This document shows, piece by piece, positions 7,950 through 16,703 of a stretch of DNA of 64,000 bases; within the stretch, counting starts at the first letter, position 1, and every line of letters begins with the position of its first letter. Under the pieces are notes generated by a model. It was not told where the DNA came from. It ran no database searches and saw only the letters and a program-made list of their open reading frames with translations. The DNA lies in the NCBI RefSeq assembly GCF_018263855.1, contig NZ_CP073318.1, forward strand, positions 1,550,001 through 1,614,000, given 5' to 3'. A program made the translations under genes and the position numbers. The stretch is from Kutzneria sp. CA-103260 (lineage in GTDB: Bacteria > Actinomycetota > Actinomycetes > Mycobacteriales > Pseudonocardiaceae).

Positions 7950-8987
7950 TCACTGTGCTGGACGCGGCGCACCGCTCCCCGGTGCGCCGCCCGGCACCAC
8001 CGCCGCCTCCAGCAACGACAACGTTCTCTGCTCCGCATCCAGAGCCACGCGAATCCCCACCGGCATGGGCAGGTTCGGCCCTGCGTGTCCGATCTCAATG
8101 TTCCCCAGCACCGGGATATCGCGGTCCCCGAGCACGTCCAGGACGATCTCCTTGAGCGTCGGCGACGCGTCCGGCGTTTCGAGTCCCTCGATCGCGTGCG
8201 GCACCCCCACCACCATGCCCGCGATCCGATCGAGGATCCCGGCGTGCCGCATCACCTGTAGATAGCTCCAGACATACGCCGCCTGGCCGCCCATCTCTTC
8301 CCAGAACAGCACCGCCCCGTCAAACCATTCGCGCGGCAGCGCATAAGACGTCGCCTGCGCCAGCACAATGCGATTGATCACCCCACCGATCAGCCGCCCT
8401 TCCGCCCGCCCCTCCCGCCAGCATTCCCATTCCCCACTGGCGGGTAGCTCACCAATCGCTTCCGTCCCGCTCAGCACCTTCTTGTAGAGCTCCCTCAACT
8501 CCGCCCTATGCCCCTCCGACACCCTCTGCCAGTACCCGCCCAGCCCCGGCGTGGCCAGGTCGGCATGAAACCCCACCAGTCCCGTCCGCGCGTAAAGCAC
8601 CAGATGTAGCAACGAGATGTCGCTGTACCCCAGTATCGGCTTCGGGTCGGCCTTGATCGCCTCAACGTCAATCAGATCCAGATACCCCAGCGCCGTCTGG
8701 CCCCCATCGTGCGCGATGATCGCTCGCACCTCCGGATCGCGCAGCAGCCCATTCAGCTCCTCCGCGATCTCCCCCGGCGTAGCCCCACTCCACCACCGCC
8801 CACGCCCCACCTCCAGCAACGGCGCCCGCCGCACCCTGAACCCCATCCCCTCAAGCTCCGCCACCGCCAGCTCCAGATCCGGCTCGTACCTGACGTGGAG
8901 CGGTCCCGACAACGAGGCGATGACAACCAGATCTCCAGGCCTCAGAGCCCGAGGCCGAAGCAGTTGAGGCAGCGCAGCACCATTCAC
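7950..8987 (-). CDS. S66-family LD-carboxypeptidase-like protein
   Basis: A 345-residue member of peptidase family S66 (LD-carboxypeptidase/MccF), which removes the terminal D-Ala of murein tetrapeptides or cleaves related peptides. Visible landmarks are VVIASLSGP at the N-terminus, AIIAHDGGQTALGYLDLID where the nucleophile loop should be, and the conserved His in NIEIGHAGPNLPMPVG. In canonical members the loop contains Ser; here the aligned residue appears to be Thr, so either nucleophile use or activity differs. The GTG at 8987 was chosen because the frame upstream of it is a low-complexity stretch with no homology. It is convergent with the PL6 gene, four bases apart. Confidence 0.85.
   Translation of the reverse strand: MNGAALPQLLRPRALRPGDLVVIASLSGPLHVRYEPDLELAVAELEGMGFRVRRAPLLEVGRGRWWSGATPGEIAEELNGLLRDPEVRAIIAHDGGQTALGYLDLIDVEAIKADPKPILGYSDISLLHLVLYARTGLVGFHADLATPGLGGYWQRVSEGHRAELRELYKKVLSGTEAIGELPASGEWECWREGRAEGRLIGGVINRIVLAQATSYALPREWFDGAVLFWEEMGGQAAYVWSYLQVMRHAGILDRIAGMVVGVPHAIEGLETPDASPTLKEIVLDVLGDRDIPVLGNIEIGHAGPNLPMPVGIRVALDAEQRTLSLLEAAVVPGGAPGSGAPRPAQ
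7965..7989 (+). terminator. Hairpin terminator after the PL6 gene
   Basis: Perfect 10-bp inverted repeat (CGGCGCACCG / CGGTGCGCCG) with a five-base loop, starting 20 bases after the lyase stop. It lies inside the end of the convergent S66 gene, whose Gly/Pro/Ala-rich C-terminus may owe its composition to this hairpin. There is no U-tract, as is common in actinomycetes. Confidence 0.6.
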
Positions 8988-9040
8988 CGACGCAGTGTCC
9001 CCACCGCCTCTACACCACGCCACACATTTACCGGCCGAAG

Positions 9041-9115
9041 GACGAGGGGCGAGGAGCGAGGAGCGCGGGGCAGGGGGCGAGGGACAGGGGGCGAGGGACA
9101 AAGGACACCGCGACT
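9041..9115 (+). repeat. Degenerate purine-rich G-tract repeat
   Basis: Tandem, imperfect copies of a 9-12 base unit (GGGGCGAGGA, GGGGGCGAGGGACA and similar). The GGGGGCGAGGGACA unit occurs nearly twice in a row at about 9074-9100. The strand asymmetry is extreme (almost no pyrimidines) compared with flanking DNA. It may be a slippage-prone upstream region of the S66 gene. Confidence 0.6.
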
Positions 9116-9332
9116 TACGCACCAACGTGACCACGGACTGACCGGCGGCGGACCAACGAACGCCCCACCTGACGCACGCACCTACGGATCCCAACCACGG
9201 TGTCGGGTGGCAAGGCCGCGACGGCACACAGGAGTCATTGGCGAAGGATTCGGCCGTCGCGGCCGCGGCAGCGGATCACCAGCACGAGGGTCTGTGAGAC
9301 GGCGAGCCATTGGGCGAGGAGGTGTCGATACA

Positions 9333-9352
9333 ACCCCAGAACGGGGCTTTTC
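9333..9352. terminator. Small hairpin downstream of the HNH gene
   Basis: CCCC-AGAAC-GGGG followed by CTTTT on the plus strand. It is about 40 bases beyond the HNH stop on the minus strand. The T-run is on the plus strand, so its direction of action is uncertain. Confidence 0.35.
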
Positions 9353-9389
9353 GCTTGATCCGGCCGGGTGGTGCGGTGCGGTTGTGGAG

Positions 9390-10490
9390 TTAGAAGGGTG
9401 GTTCCTCCACCGGATCCGGTTTCGTGGTGTAGGTCTGACCCCACCGAGTCTGGATCGTCGTAGTCCCGTCGTCGGCGATGACGACTTTCGCATTGGTGGC
9501 GTGTTTGTAGCGATGGTGCCTGCGGTCCAACGGCCCCAGGTTGGTCCCGGTGGTTGTGCCTTCGGGCCATGCGATTGCGTGGTCGATGTCGCAGGACCGT
9601 GAGGGGTGGGAGCAACACGGCATCACGCACGTCCGGTGCCGGGTGCGGATGAAGCGGTCCACGTCTGCCTTGGGGCGGTAGATCCCTGGGCTGTACTCCA
9701 GCAGTTGGCCGGCGGGGTCGGTCAACAACCGGTGGAACAGTGTGCCGGGGTGGGTCATGAGGTCGCGGACGACATCAGCGGGGAGCAGCTGGCCGGTGTC
9801 GAGTTGGCCGGGCCGGTCATCAACACCAAGCAGAGCGGTGATCGGCACGGTGACCTGAATGAGCGCCTTGGAGCCGGCGCTCTGGGGTTCCTGCAACACC
9901 AGGGAGGCCAGGACGTCGGCACGGATGGCGTCCATCGAGCGGCCGTTTTTAGGTTCTTGACGCGCCAACCGATCGACCTTCGCGTACATGGCCTGCGCGA
10001 CCTCCACGGGCTGCTCGCACTTGAGGACGGCCATGCCGTCGTCAAGGTCGTAGATCACGACCGAGCGGTCCCGACGACGCTCCGCGCACCGCTGGGCATG
10101 CCCGGCCGGATCCGCCCGCTGCAACCGACCCTGCACCGACCGGCGAAGCTGTTGGCAGCAGCGGCCTGCGGCGGTCTCCAAGGTCTTAGCGACGGCTTTC
10201 TGCGCCACCTCACGACTGTAGTGCTCGGTGGGGTCGACCAGACCGTGAGCGGACCATTCACTGATCACCCCGGCTTCCATGGCCTCCACCACATCAGGGA
10301 ACACGGTGGCTACACGGGTGGCCCAGGTGACCAGTGAGGAGGCGGTGGAGGAGGACAGCTGTAGGGCCATGCCGATGTCACGGTCGGCCCATTCGTCGAC
10401 GTTCAACTCGGCGATCAACCGTAGTCGCTCGGCTTGAGTCTTACGAATAACACGCTCGCATTCGATCAAGCGAGCGACTTTCTCTTCCAT
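9390..10490 (-). CDS. DUF222/13E12-type HNH endonuclease protein
   Basis: A 366-residue protein of the actinobacterial DUF222 plus HNH family (13E12-repeat type). The helical DUF222 region covers about residues 1-260. The C-terminal HNH domain reads RTRHRTCVMPCCSHPSRSCDIDHAIAWP then NLGPLDRRHHRYKH, with paired zinc-binding Cys and the catalytic DH/HH residues in place. The ATG at 10490 fits the usual N-terminus; further upstream the frame is unrelated. Such genes are multi-copy and spread in actinomycete genomes. No terminal repeats or partner transposase were found, so its mobility is not shown here. Confidence 0.88.
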   Translation of the reverse strand: MEEKVARLIECERVIRKTQAERLRLIAELNVDEWADRDIGMALQLSSSTASSLVTWATRVATVFPDVVEAMEAGVISEWSAHGLVDPTEHYSREVAQKAVAKTLETAAGRCCQQLRRSVQGRLQRADPAGHAQRCAERRRDRSVVIYDLDDGMAVLKCEQPVEVAQAMYAKVDRLARQEPKNGRSMDAIRADVLASLVLQEPQSAGSKALIQVTVPITALLGVDDRPGQLDTGQLLPADVVRDLMTHPGTLFHRLLTDPAGQLLEYSPGIYRPKADVDRFIRTRHRTCVMPCCSHPSRSCDIDHAIAWPEGTTTGTNLGPLDRRHHRYKHATNAKVVIADDGTTTIQTRWGQTYTTKPDPVEEPPF

Positions 10491-10566
10491 GCCAGCAATT
10501 CTACGCCCGCCAACGACCGTAAGAGTCACACGATAGAGTGGGAAACCATTGCCAGGAAACGAATCC

Positions 10567-10602
10567 GTCGGTGCCACGGCGACAATCCGCCGTGGCGCCG
10601 AC
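10567..10602 (-). terminator. Terminator of the glycan-degradation operon
   Basis: Long stem-loop: 15-base arms GTCGGTGCCACGGCG and CGCCGTGGCGCCGAC, pairing with one G-T wobble across a six-base loop. It begins seven bases after the stop of the GH54 gene on the minus strand, the expected place for termination of the three-gene operon. Confidence 0.75.
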
Positions 10603-10608
10603 AGGATG

Positions 10609-12132
10609 TCACGCCCAGGGAGAACTGACCTGCCAGGTGGTGTCGTCGGCCCACAAGGACGTGGTGTCCCAGGGGTTGCTGCCGCCGTTGTGCGCTATGT
10701 ACACAGTGGCGTTGTAGTGCCGGATGTAGTACCCGGGATAGTTGTAGGACTGGAAAGAGGTGTACTGCCCGGTGTTCCCGGTCGCCGGACAGAAGGTGGC
10801 GTCCTGGGCCATGAGGGAGCTGCCGTCGAAGGGCTGGCGGTGCAGCTGGTAGTTGGAGTGCCGGAGGTAGTCGCCGGGGTAGTTCTTGGACTCGAAGGAG
10901 ACGCAGGAGCTGTTGGCGAGCCCGGGGCGGATGATCCAGGTGGCGTCGTTGCGGTCCAGGTCGGAACTGCTGGACGAGATCACGGAAGTGATGGCGTCGC
11001 CGCCGGAGTGCCGGATGTACCGGGTGGTGCAGCACGCGGTGGTGGCCCGCAGGGAAATGGACGAGCCGGGGGTGAGGGTGCCGCCGGGGACGCCGTTGGA
11101 GCCGCCGTAGCCGGCCGCGACGATGTTGGCCTGGACGGCGTTGTCGGCGGCGTCGGTGGGAACGCCGGCGGTCATGACGCCCTCGAAGAAGGAGCCGACG
11201 TCGGCGTTGCTGTTGTCACCACCGGTGCCGAGGACGATGGCGCCTTCCTGGTGCATGGGGGAGTAGCCGGTCTTCACGGTGGGCTCGGAGCCGGAGTAGG
11301 TGGTGGTGAGCCCACCGGTCTGGGCGTTGGCCCGCTTCAGCGCGAAATGGTTCTGGCCGTTGTTGTTCAGCATCGCGGTGACGAACGGGATGATGCCGGG
11401 GCCGGGGTCGGACGCCTGGGTGCCGGTGTTGGACTGGTAGAGACCGTTCTCCAGGTCGGCGGCGACCCACGGCCCACCGGAGCTGTTGCAGCCGCCGAAC
11501 TCACAGCGAAGGCCCAGGTACACGGCGTCCATATGACCGTTGCCGGTGTCCTGGTTGTTGGTCTCGGCGTTGCCGTAGTCGAAGCAGCAGCCGCCGTTGA
11601 CGTGCGTGGCGGAGGCGACCATGTACATGCCCTCGGGCTGGCCGTTCACGGCGACGCCGCTGGTGGAGTTGTCCCGGTAGCCCATGCCGGAGGAAATCTC
11701 GACGCCGTAGGCGGTGTGGCCGCCGACGCTCACCGGCAGCGCGTTGGCCGGGGAGCCGACGTCGGCGTTGCCGGCCCCGCCCGCGCCCTCGATGGTGAGA
11801 TCGTTGTGCCGGGGCGACTGGTCGAAGATCTCGTTGATGATGCACGTCGAGTTGAGGCAGAAGGAGTCCTGCGCGGCGGCGTTGGCGATGCCGCCGGGGC
11901 TGAGCAGCCCGATGTTGAGCAGCGCGCCGTCGGCCCGTTTGACCTGGTACAGCGGACCGTTGTAGGCGGCGTAGAGGGCTCGGATGGTGCTGTGCGCGCC
12001 GACGCAGGGGGTGCCGGCCGAGCCGTAGATGTCGCACGGCTGTGAGGTGGCGGCCTGTGCGGGCGTCACGGCGACGAACAGGCCGGCCAGCACCGCGGCG
12101 ATGGACAGGAAGATTGTTCGCAAGCGTGTCAT
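10609..12132 (-). CDS. abfB: Secreted GH54 alpha-L-arabinofuranosidase with CBM42
   Basis: A 507-residue extracellular arabinofuranosidase releasing L-arabinose from arabinan/arabinoxylan. A signal peptide ends near residue 28 (TPAQAA). The GH54 catalytic domain covers about residues 29-345, with the nucleophile Glu in CCFDYGNAET and the acid/base Asp in GTGGDNSNADVG, as known for the fungal AbfB. The C-terminal AbfB/CBM42 beta-trefoil is shown by repeated RYIRHS, DYLRHSNYQL and YYIRHYN segments. It is the last gene of the operon behind the LacI-type operator, 16 bases after the modular glycosidase, and is followed by a strong terminator. Confidence 0.93.
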   Translation of the reverse strand: MTRLRTIFLSIAAVLAGLFVAVTPAQAATSQPCDIYGSAGTPCVGAHSTIRALYAAYNGPLYQVKRADGALLNIGLLSPGGIANAAAQDSFCLNSTCIINEIFDQSPRHNDLTIEGAGGAGNADVGSPANALPVSVGGHTAYGVEISSGMGYRDNSTSGVAVNGQPEGMYMVASATHVNGGCCFDYGNAETNNQDTGNGHMDAVYLGLRCEFGGCNSSGGPWVAADLENGLYQSNTGTQASDPGPGIIPFVTAMLNNNGQNHFALKRANAQTGGLTTTYSGSEPTVKTGYSPMHQEGAIVLGTGGDNSNADVGSFFEGVMTAGVPTDAADNAVQANIVAAGYGGSNGVPGGTLTPGSSISLRATTACCTTRYIRHSGGDAITSVISSSSSDLDRNDATWIIRPGLANSSCVSFESKNYPGDYLRHSNYQLHRQPFDGSSLMAQDATFCPATGNTGQYTSFQSYNYPGYYIRHYNATVYIAHNGGSNPWDTTSLWADDTTWQVSSPWA

Positions 12133-12148
12133 GGGCAGGGGCTCCTGT

Positions 12149-14602
12149 TCAGCTTGCCGGCTCCAGCCGCCAGAGATGGTCGGCGGTGCCGTTGTCGTGG
12201 AACTGGACCACTGAAGCGCTGTCGGATGTGGACATTCCGGCTACGCCGAGCAGTAGGCCGCTGTTGGCGTTGCGGATCTGGAACTGGCCGCCGCCGGTGT
12301 CGATCAGGCTCCACAGGTGGTCGGCGGTCCCGTTGTCGTGGAACTGGACAATCTGTGCGCTGTCCGATGTGGACATACCGGACACGCCCAGCAGCAGGCC
12401 GCTGTTGATGTTCTGGATCTTGTACTGGCCGCCGCCGGCCGGCACGAGCCGCCACAGATGGTCAGCGGTGCCGTTGTCATGGAACTGGACCACGGACGCG
12501 CCATCCGAAGTGGACATTCCCGAGACGCCCATCAAGAGGCCGCTGTTGACGTTCTGGATATGGAACACGGGCTGGCCCCACACCTCGAACTCCTGCAGGC
12601 CCCAGCCGGTTCCGCCACCTCGGTTGGGCGCCACCACCCGCAATCGGTTGGTGTTCAACGCGGGGAAGGTGATCTCATCGCCCGCACGGCTCTGTCCGGG
12701 CACGGTGGCCCAGCCGTTGCCGGTGTCGTACTGGAGATCGTAGGACGTGGGTGTGCGGACTCCGCCACCGTCGTCGTAGAAGTACAGGCGGACGTCGCTC
12801 ACCGTGATCTTGCGTTGGAAGTCGACGCCGTAGTAGTCGCTGGCGTTGGGGGAGTTGTAGCTGGTCCAGCGGCTGTTCTCGGGAATGCCGGTGCGGTAGA
12901 CGATGCCGTCGATGGCGTTCCACGGGTTGTCGTACGGCGAGGTGTAGGACGCGAACGGTTGCGGACCGTAGGTGAAGCGCTGGCCGTTGGCGGCGAGGTC
13001 GACCGGGCCGTGAGACTGTGTGACAGCTGGCCCGACCGGCACGGTCACCGCGCCCAGAACCGGTGAGGAGGCGGCCAGGTGGCCGTCGACATAGACGTGC
13101 AGGCCAGCGCCCTGGCCGTAGCGGGAGCCGGTGCGGTCCCACAGCACGGTGACATTGTGCCCGTGGTACGGGGTGTTCTCCAGCGCGAAGTAGTCCCAAG
13201 TGGACGGAGCCAGGGGCTTGACCGTCAGCGTGGAGCCGGCCTGGCCGCGCAGGCCGATCAGGCCGGAGATGACGTTGTCGTTGAAGGTGGAGTGGTTGTA
13301 GTCCTCGCTGTGGTTGGTTGAATCGTAGATCCAATTGCCCTGGTCGGGATCATGCGCCTCGGCCACGTACGGCTGCCCGTTGCGGTACTGCGTAGCGGCA
13401 TAGGTGTGCAGCATCGACACATAATCAGCGGCCGAGAGGACGTTCTGCGCCGGGTAGTCGTCGAGCAGGTTCGCGACGCCGGTCAGCGTCTGCGACGTCT
13501 CGTACGGCCACGACGGCCCGTCCCAGCGACAGCACTGGGCGGCTTCGTGCATGAACCACTGGCTGCGCCGCTCGGTGGTCGTCGGCCCGTAGACCGCGGC
13601 GAAACCGTTGGGGTCCTTCAACTGCGCGAAGGCCGGGGAATCGCCAGCCGCCGGCATGTCGAACATCCACGGCACGAAGCCCATCTCCTCACGCGTGTCC
13701 AGCAGCGCGTGCGAGGGGTTGTTGTCCCGTGGCATGTCGTAGAAGAACTGGCGCGACGGATCCCACAGGTGGGACTGCATGGCGGTCTGCAACGACGAAG
13801 CCCGACCAACGAAGTCCGAGGCCGTCGCCGTGTCGCCGGTCAACGACGCGATCTGGGCGATGGCCATGGCGTCGCCGTACTGGTAGGCGTTGATGGTCGG
13901 CCGGAACCCGGCGCCGCCGTGGTAGGGGTCGCTGGACTCGTACGAGGACGGCGAGAACTCGGTGGCGTCCCACACCGGCACCTGCCAGTACAGGCCCAGA
14001 CTGCTGTCGAAGTGGTTGGCCCAGCCGTTGTACTGCCGGATCAGGGCCTGCTGCTCGCCGGTGGTGAAGCCGGCGTCGCCGGCGGCGAGGTACTGCTGCC
14101 AGACGGCGCTGGCGGCCCAGAAGCTGTACTCGTGGGCCCAGTCGCCGGTGTCCGGGTTGACGGCGTCGGTGCGGGGCTTGGGGAACTGGCCCGGGCCGTT
14201 GAGCCAGTAGTCGATGTCGTCCTTGGTGTACTGCTGGTCGCGCAGCCAGCGGCCCTCGGTGATCTGGTGCCCGGCGGCCGCCACCACGCCGCCGTACGGG
14301 GCCCCGTAGCTGACCGGCTGGAGGAATTCGTTGGACAGCCAGCCGTACTCCGGCCCGGTGTAGACCAGATGCTCCTTGTAGGTCTGCCAACGGTAGTAGT
14401 ACACGGACTGGATCTGCTGGTCGGGGACCTCCAGGAACGGGATGTTGGCCTCGTACCAGCCCGGGTCCTCGACCGGCCCGAACAGGGCCGAGTGGTTGAG
14501 GAAGGAGGTCGCCGCGGCCGATCCGCCGACGGCGGAGGCGGTCGGCGCGGCGACGGCCAGCATCACCGCGGCGGTCGCCGCGGCCCACCACCTCCGCCGC
14601 AT
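12149..14602 (-). CDS. Secreted multidomain (alpha/alpha)6-type glycosidase
   Basis: An 817-residue secreted modular glycosidase. A signal peptide ends about residue 24 (TASAV). The catalytic region (about 30-490) resembles MGH1-like six-hairpin glycosidases: WAHEYSFWAASAVWQQYL, DATEFSPSSYESS and CRWDGPSWPYETSQTLTGVANLL. A discoidin/CBM32-like domain follows (about 560-680; PWNAIDGIVYRTG and GWGLQEFEVWG). The C-terminus is a ricin-type beta-trefoil of three nearly identical 47-residue units (NSGLLLGVSGMSTSD, QFHDNGTADHLW). The exact GH family and bond are not assigned. Its neighbours point to arabinan or another plant polysaccharide. Confidence 0.85.
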   Translation of the reverse strand: MRRRWWAAATAAVMLAVAAPTASAVGGSAAATSFLNHSALFGPVEDPGWYEANIPFLEVPDQQIQSVYYYRWQTYKEHLVYTGPEYGWLSNEFLQPVSYGAPYGGVVAAAGHQITEGRWLRDQQYTKDDIDYWLNGPGQFPKPRTDAVNPDTGDWAHEYSFWAASAVWQQYLAAGDAGFTTGEQQALIRQYNGWANHFDSSLGLYWQVPVWDATEFSPSSYESSDPYHGGAGFRPTINAYQYGDAMAIAQIASLTGDTATASDFVGRASSLQTAMQSHLWDPSRQFFYDMPRDNNPSHALLDTREEMGFVPWMFDMPAAGDSPAFAQLKDPNGFAAVYGPTTTERRSQWFMHEAAQCCRWDGPSWPYETSQTLTGVANLLDDYPAQNVLSAADYVSMLHTYAATQYRNGQPYVAEAHDPDQGNWIYDSTNHSEDYNHSTFNDNVISGLIGLRGQAGSTLTVKPLAPSTWDYFALENTPYHGHNVTVLWDRTGSRYGQGAGLHVYVDGHLAASSPVLGAVTVPVGPAVTQSHGPVDLAANGQRFTYGPQPFASYTSPYDNPWNAIDGIVYRTGIPENSRWTSYNSPNASDYYGVDFQRKITVSDVRLYFYDDGGGVRTPTSYDLQYDTGNGWATVPGQSRAGDEITFPALNTNRLRVVAPNRGGGTGWGLQEFEVWGQPVFHIQNVNSGLLMGVSGMSTSDGASVVQFHDNGTADHLWRLVPAGGGQYKIQNINSGLLLGVSGMSTSDSAQIVQFHDNGTADHLWSLIDTGGGQFQIRNANSGLLLGVAGMSTSDSASVVQFHDNGTADHLWRLEPAS
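12150..12575 (-). repeat. Three tandem 141-bp beta-trefoil repeats
   Basis: The C-terminal lectin domain of the glycosidase is encoded by three tandem copies with a 141-base period; equivalent points are near 12172, 12313 and 12454. They are highly similar at DNA level, for example GTGGTCGGCGGT(C/G)CCGTTGTC. This suggests recent duplication or ongoing homogenisation of the carbohydrate-binding unit. Confidence 0.8.
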
Positions 14603-14604
14603 GG

Positions 14605-16653
14605 TCAGTGCCTCCCGGCGCGCAGGGCCAGCAGCGAGAACATGCCGCCGACCACCGGTCGTGCCTGGAAACCCGACTGGCGGGCGGAGATCGTGTCGTA
14701 GAGGTCGGTGAACGGGACCCGGCTGGCGCTGGTGGTGACGAAGTCGTAGACGTCGCTGATGAACGCGTCCCGGACCGCGGGGTGGTCATGCTGCCAGCCG
14801 GCCGTCCACAGGGCCCAGTCGGCCTTGGTGTAGGAGTGCCGGAGGTCGAGCGGGGTGCCGAACTGGTTGCGGTTGGCCAGGTAGAACGCGCCCTCTTCGG
14901 CCGTCACCGCGGCCGGCACGAGGTTCAGCCCGAGCAGGGCGTCGGCGAATCCGTTGTACTTCAGGCTCCACGTGCCGGACATGTCGTACGCGAGCTTGAG
15001 CTGGCCGGTGGTGTCGGTCGCCTTCGTCCGCCACTGTCCAATGTAGTCAGACGCCACACCCTGGTAGTGCGTGGCGTCGGCGGTGTTGCCGGCCGCCGTG
15101 GCCAGCTTGGCCATCGCGCCGATGGCGATGATGCCCTTCAGAGCCAGGTTGGCGCTGTGCGCGATGAAGCCGGTGAAGTCGTCGGTCTGGTTCTGGTAGC
15201 CGGGATCCAGCGCGTTGTCGACGAGGTAGTCGGCCCACTGCTTGAGGATGGCGTAGTGGCCGGTGACTCCGGCGGCCGCGGCCATGATCAGCATGTTGGC
15301 CGATTCCTCGACCGGCATGTCCTCCTCGTTGCCGTCGTTGTGCCCGCTGGCGTTGGGGTAGCTGGAGCCCAGGTCGTGCTCGGCGAAGGTCTTGGGCCAG
15401 CCGCCGGTCTCGGCGTAGTCCAGCACCGGTTCCAGCAGCAGGCGCAGGTACTGCGGGTCGAGGTAGGCGAACACCGGCATCGCCGGGTACAGCACGTCGA
15501 TGGTGGAGACGTTGCCGTCGCTGGATATCTCCTTCAGGAACGCCCACGGCTTCCCGTCGCGGACCACCAGCTCCGTGCCGCCGTAGGCCTGTCGCAGGGC
15601 CAACGCGCACAGCGCCGCGTACTTGTCGCCACCGGCGGCGCGGGCGTCGGCGGTGATCTTGTTGTCCAGCCGTTCCGACCGGGCGAAGGCCGACGAAGCG
15701 TCCGCGTGGAACTCGGCCACCATGGCCGACCAGGAAGGCCAGTACGACATCCACAATGGACTCAACGGCTTGCCGAGGTAGCTTACCGCCGGTGTGCGGA
15801 AGTGACCGACGGAGACGACAAACGGTTGCGTGGGACCGCGGACGGCCCCGAGGTCCAGGTTGAGCCCCAGCACTGGCCACCGGTCGCTGATCCGCCGCGG
15901 CTGGGCCGTGTCGGACGTTCCCGCCAACTGACCGGCGGCCCCGCGAACCACGGTGTCCTGGCCGATCTGCCAGGTCAGTCCGGCCCGTTCGGGGGTGCTC
16001 CAGGTGACGGTGCCCCAGGACGCCATGTCCCCGTTCTCCGCCAGCACACCTGGGCTGGACGGCGTGAACGACAACATCCGCACCCCGCTGGCAGCGGCGG
16101 AGTCCCAGCCCACCATGGCGTTGGAGTCGCCGTGGGCCCATTCGGCGCTGATGTCGACGTACAGGCTGACGTGGTGCGACTTGCCGTCCAGACTCCGTGC
16201 CCCCATCGAGATGTACGACAGCGGCATCGACTGTCGCCGCAGGTCACCGGGCTCGATCGGGGACATGAAGGTGACGGTGAGTTCGATGCCGCCGCCGTGC
16301 AACACGAACCGGGACTGCGTCGGCGTGACGGTCAGGTCGGTCTGGGTCATGGCCCGGGACAGCCCGGGCTGGCCGATGAACAGGTAGGCCACGCCGTCGA
16401 TCCGGGCGATGCCGGTCATGGCGGTGGTCCGGCCGGTCCAGAAGCCGGCCCACTCGCCGGCCAGGTAGTCGCCGGCCAGCCAGGTGCTCAGGTACGGCGA
16501 CCGCACCGCCAGCGGCGTGGCCGGCGGACGGAACTTGACAGCACTCGAAGCAGGGGAGGCCTGGGCGGCGGCGGCCGGTAGCAGGGACGACGCCGCCATG
16601 GTGAGGCCGGCGGCGCCGGAGAAGCGGAACAGGTCGCGTCGGTCGATGGGCAC
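14605..16653 (-). CDS. Tat-exported DUF4965/DUF1793 (glutaminase A-like) protein
   Basis: A 682-residue protein matching the glutaminase-A (GtaA) family architecture: an N-terminal DUF5127/DUF4964-like region, then DUF4965 and DUF1793 (KYAALCALALRQAYGG, PVFAYLDPQYLRLLLEPVLDYAE, GHNDGNEEDMPVEESANMLIM, YNGFADALLGLNLVP). The N-terminus carries a twin-arginine signal (DRRDLFRFSG) and a hydrophobic stretch ending at AQASP. Fungal members are called glutaminases, but the six-hairpin fold and this setting suggest a glycosidase; the true substrate is open. It is the first gene of the operon, about 50 bases downstream of the operator, and its stop is two bases before the next start. Confidence 0.85.
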   Translation of the reverse strand: MPIDRRDLFRFSGAAGLTMAASSLLPAAAAQASPASSAVKFRPPATPLAVRSPYLSTWLAGDYLAGEWAGFWTGRTTAMTGIARIDGVAYLFIGQPGLSRAMTQTDLTVTPTQSRFVLHGGGIELTVTFMSPIEPGDLRRQSMPLSYISMGARSLDGKSHHVSLYVDISAEWAHGDSNAMVGWDSAAASGVRMLSFTPSSPGVLAENGDMASWGTVTWSTPERAGLTWQIGQDTVVRGAAGQLAGTSDTAQPRRISDRWPVLGLNLDLGAVRGPTQPFVVSVGHFRTPAVSYLGKPLSPLWMSYWPSWSAMVAEFHADASSAFARSERLDNKITADARAAGGDKYAALCALALRQAYGGTELVVRDGKPWAFLKEISSDGNVSTIDVLYPAMPVFAYLDPQYLRLLLEPVLDYAETGGWPKTFAEHDLGSSYPNASGHNDGNEEDMPVEESANMLIMAAAAGVTGHYAILKQWADYLVDNALDPGYQNQTDDFTGFIAHSANLALKGIIAIGAMAKLATAAGNTADATHYQGVASDYIGQWRTKATDTTGQLKLAYDMSGTWSLKYNGFADALLGLNLVPAAVTAEEGAFYLANRNQFGTPLDLRHSYTKADWALWTAGWQHDHPAVRDAFISDVYDFVTTSASRVPFTDLYDTISARQSGFQARPVVGGMFSLLALRAGRH

Positions 16654-16703
16654 AGGGGTCTCCCGTACTCGCAGGGGAAAGGGACACCACGTGGCTCTCT
16701 GGT

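Larger units (their letters stand above)
8988..9389. other. Gene-free interval with purine-rich repeat
   Basis: No gene is supported in these 402 bases. The left part (9041-9115) is an almost pure purine tract built from variants of GGGGCGAGG(A/G) on the plus strand. It contains at least four runs of three or more G, enough for G-quadruplex formation. It lies just upstream of the S66 start. The right part holds a small hairpin at 9333-9347 behind the HNH gene. Long frames can be drawn through both strands here, but none shows a recognisable family or start signal. Confidence 0.6.

Noticed and set aside
9041..9115. CRISPR array or insertion-sequence end
   Set aside because: Units are short, purine-only, unevenly spaced and without spacers or flanking inverted repeats.
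9390..10490. Active mobile element carrying the HNH gene
   Set aside because: No terminal repeats, target duplications or transposase seen around it; kept as an ordinary DUF222/HNH gene.
10549..12045. A long glycine/valine-rich plus-strand frame opposite the GH54 gene
   Set aside because: The GVG repeats are the complement of the Asn/Thr/Ser-rich glycosidase codons; the minus-strand protein has a signal peptide and catalytic motifs.
14608..16581. A 657-codon plus-strand frame opposite the DUF4965 protein
   Set aside because: Shadow frame without family features; the minus strand has a Tat signal and conserved domains.
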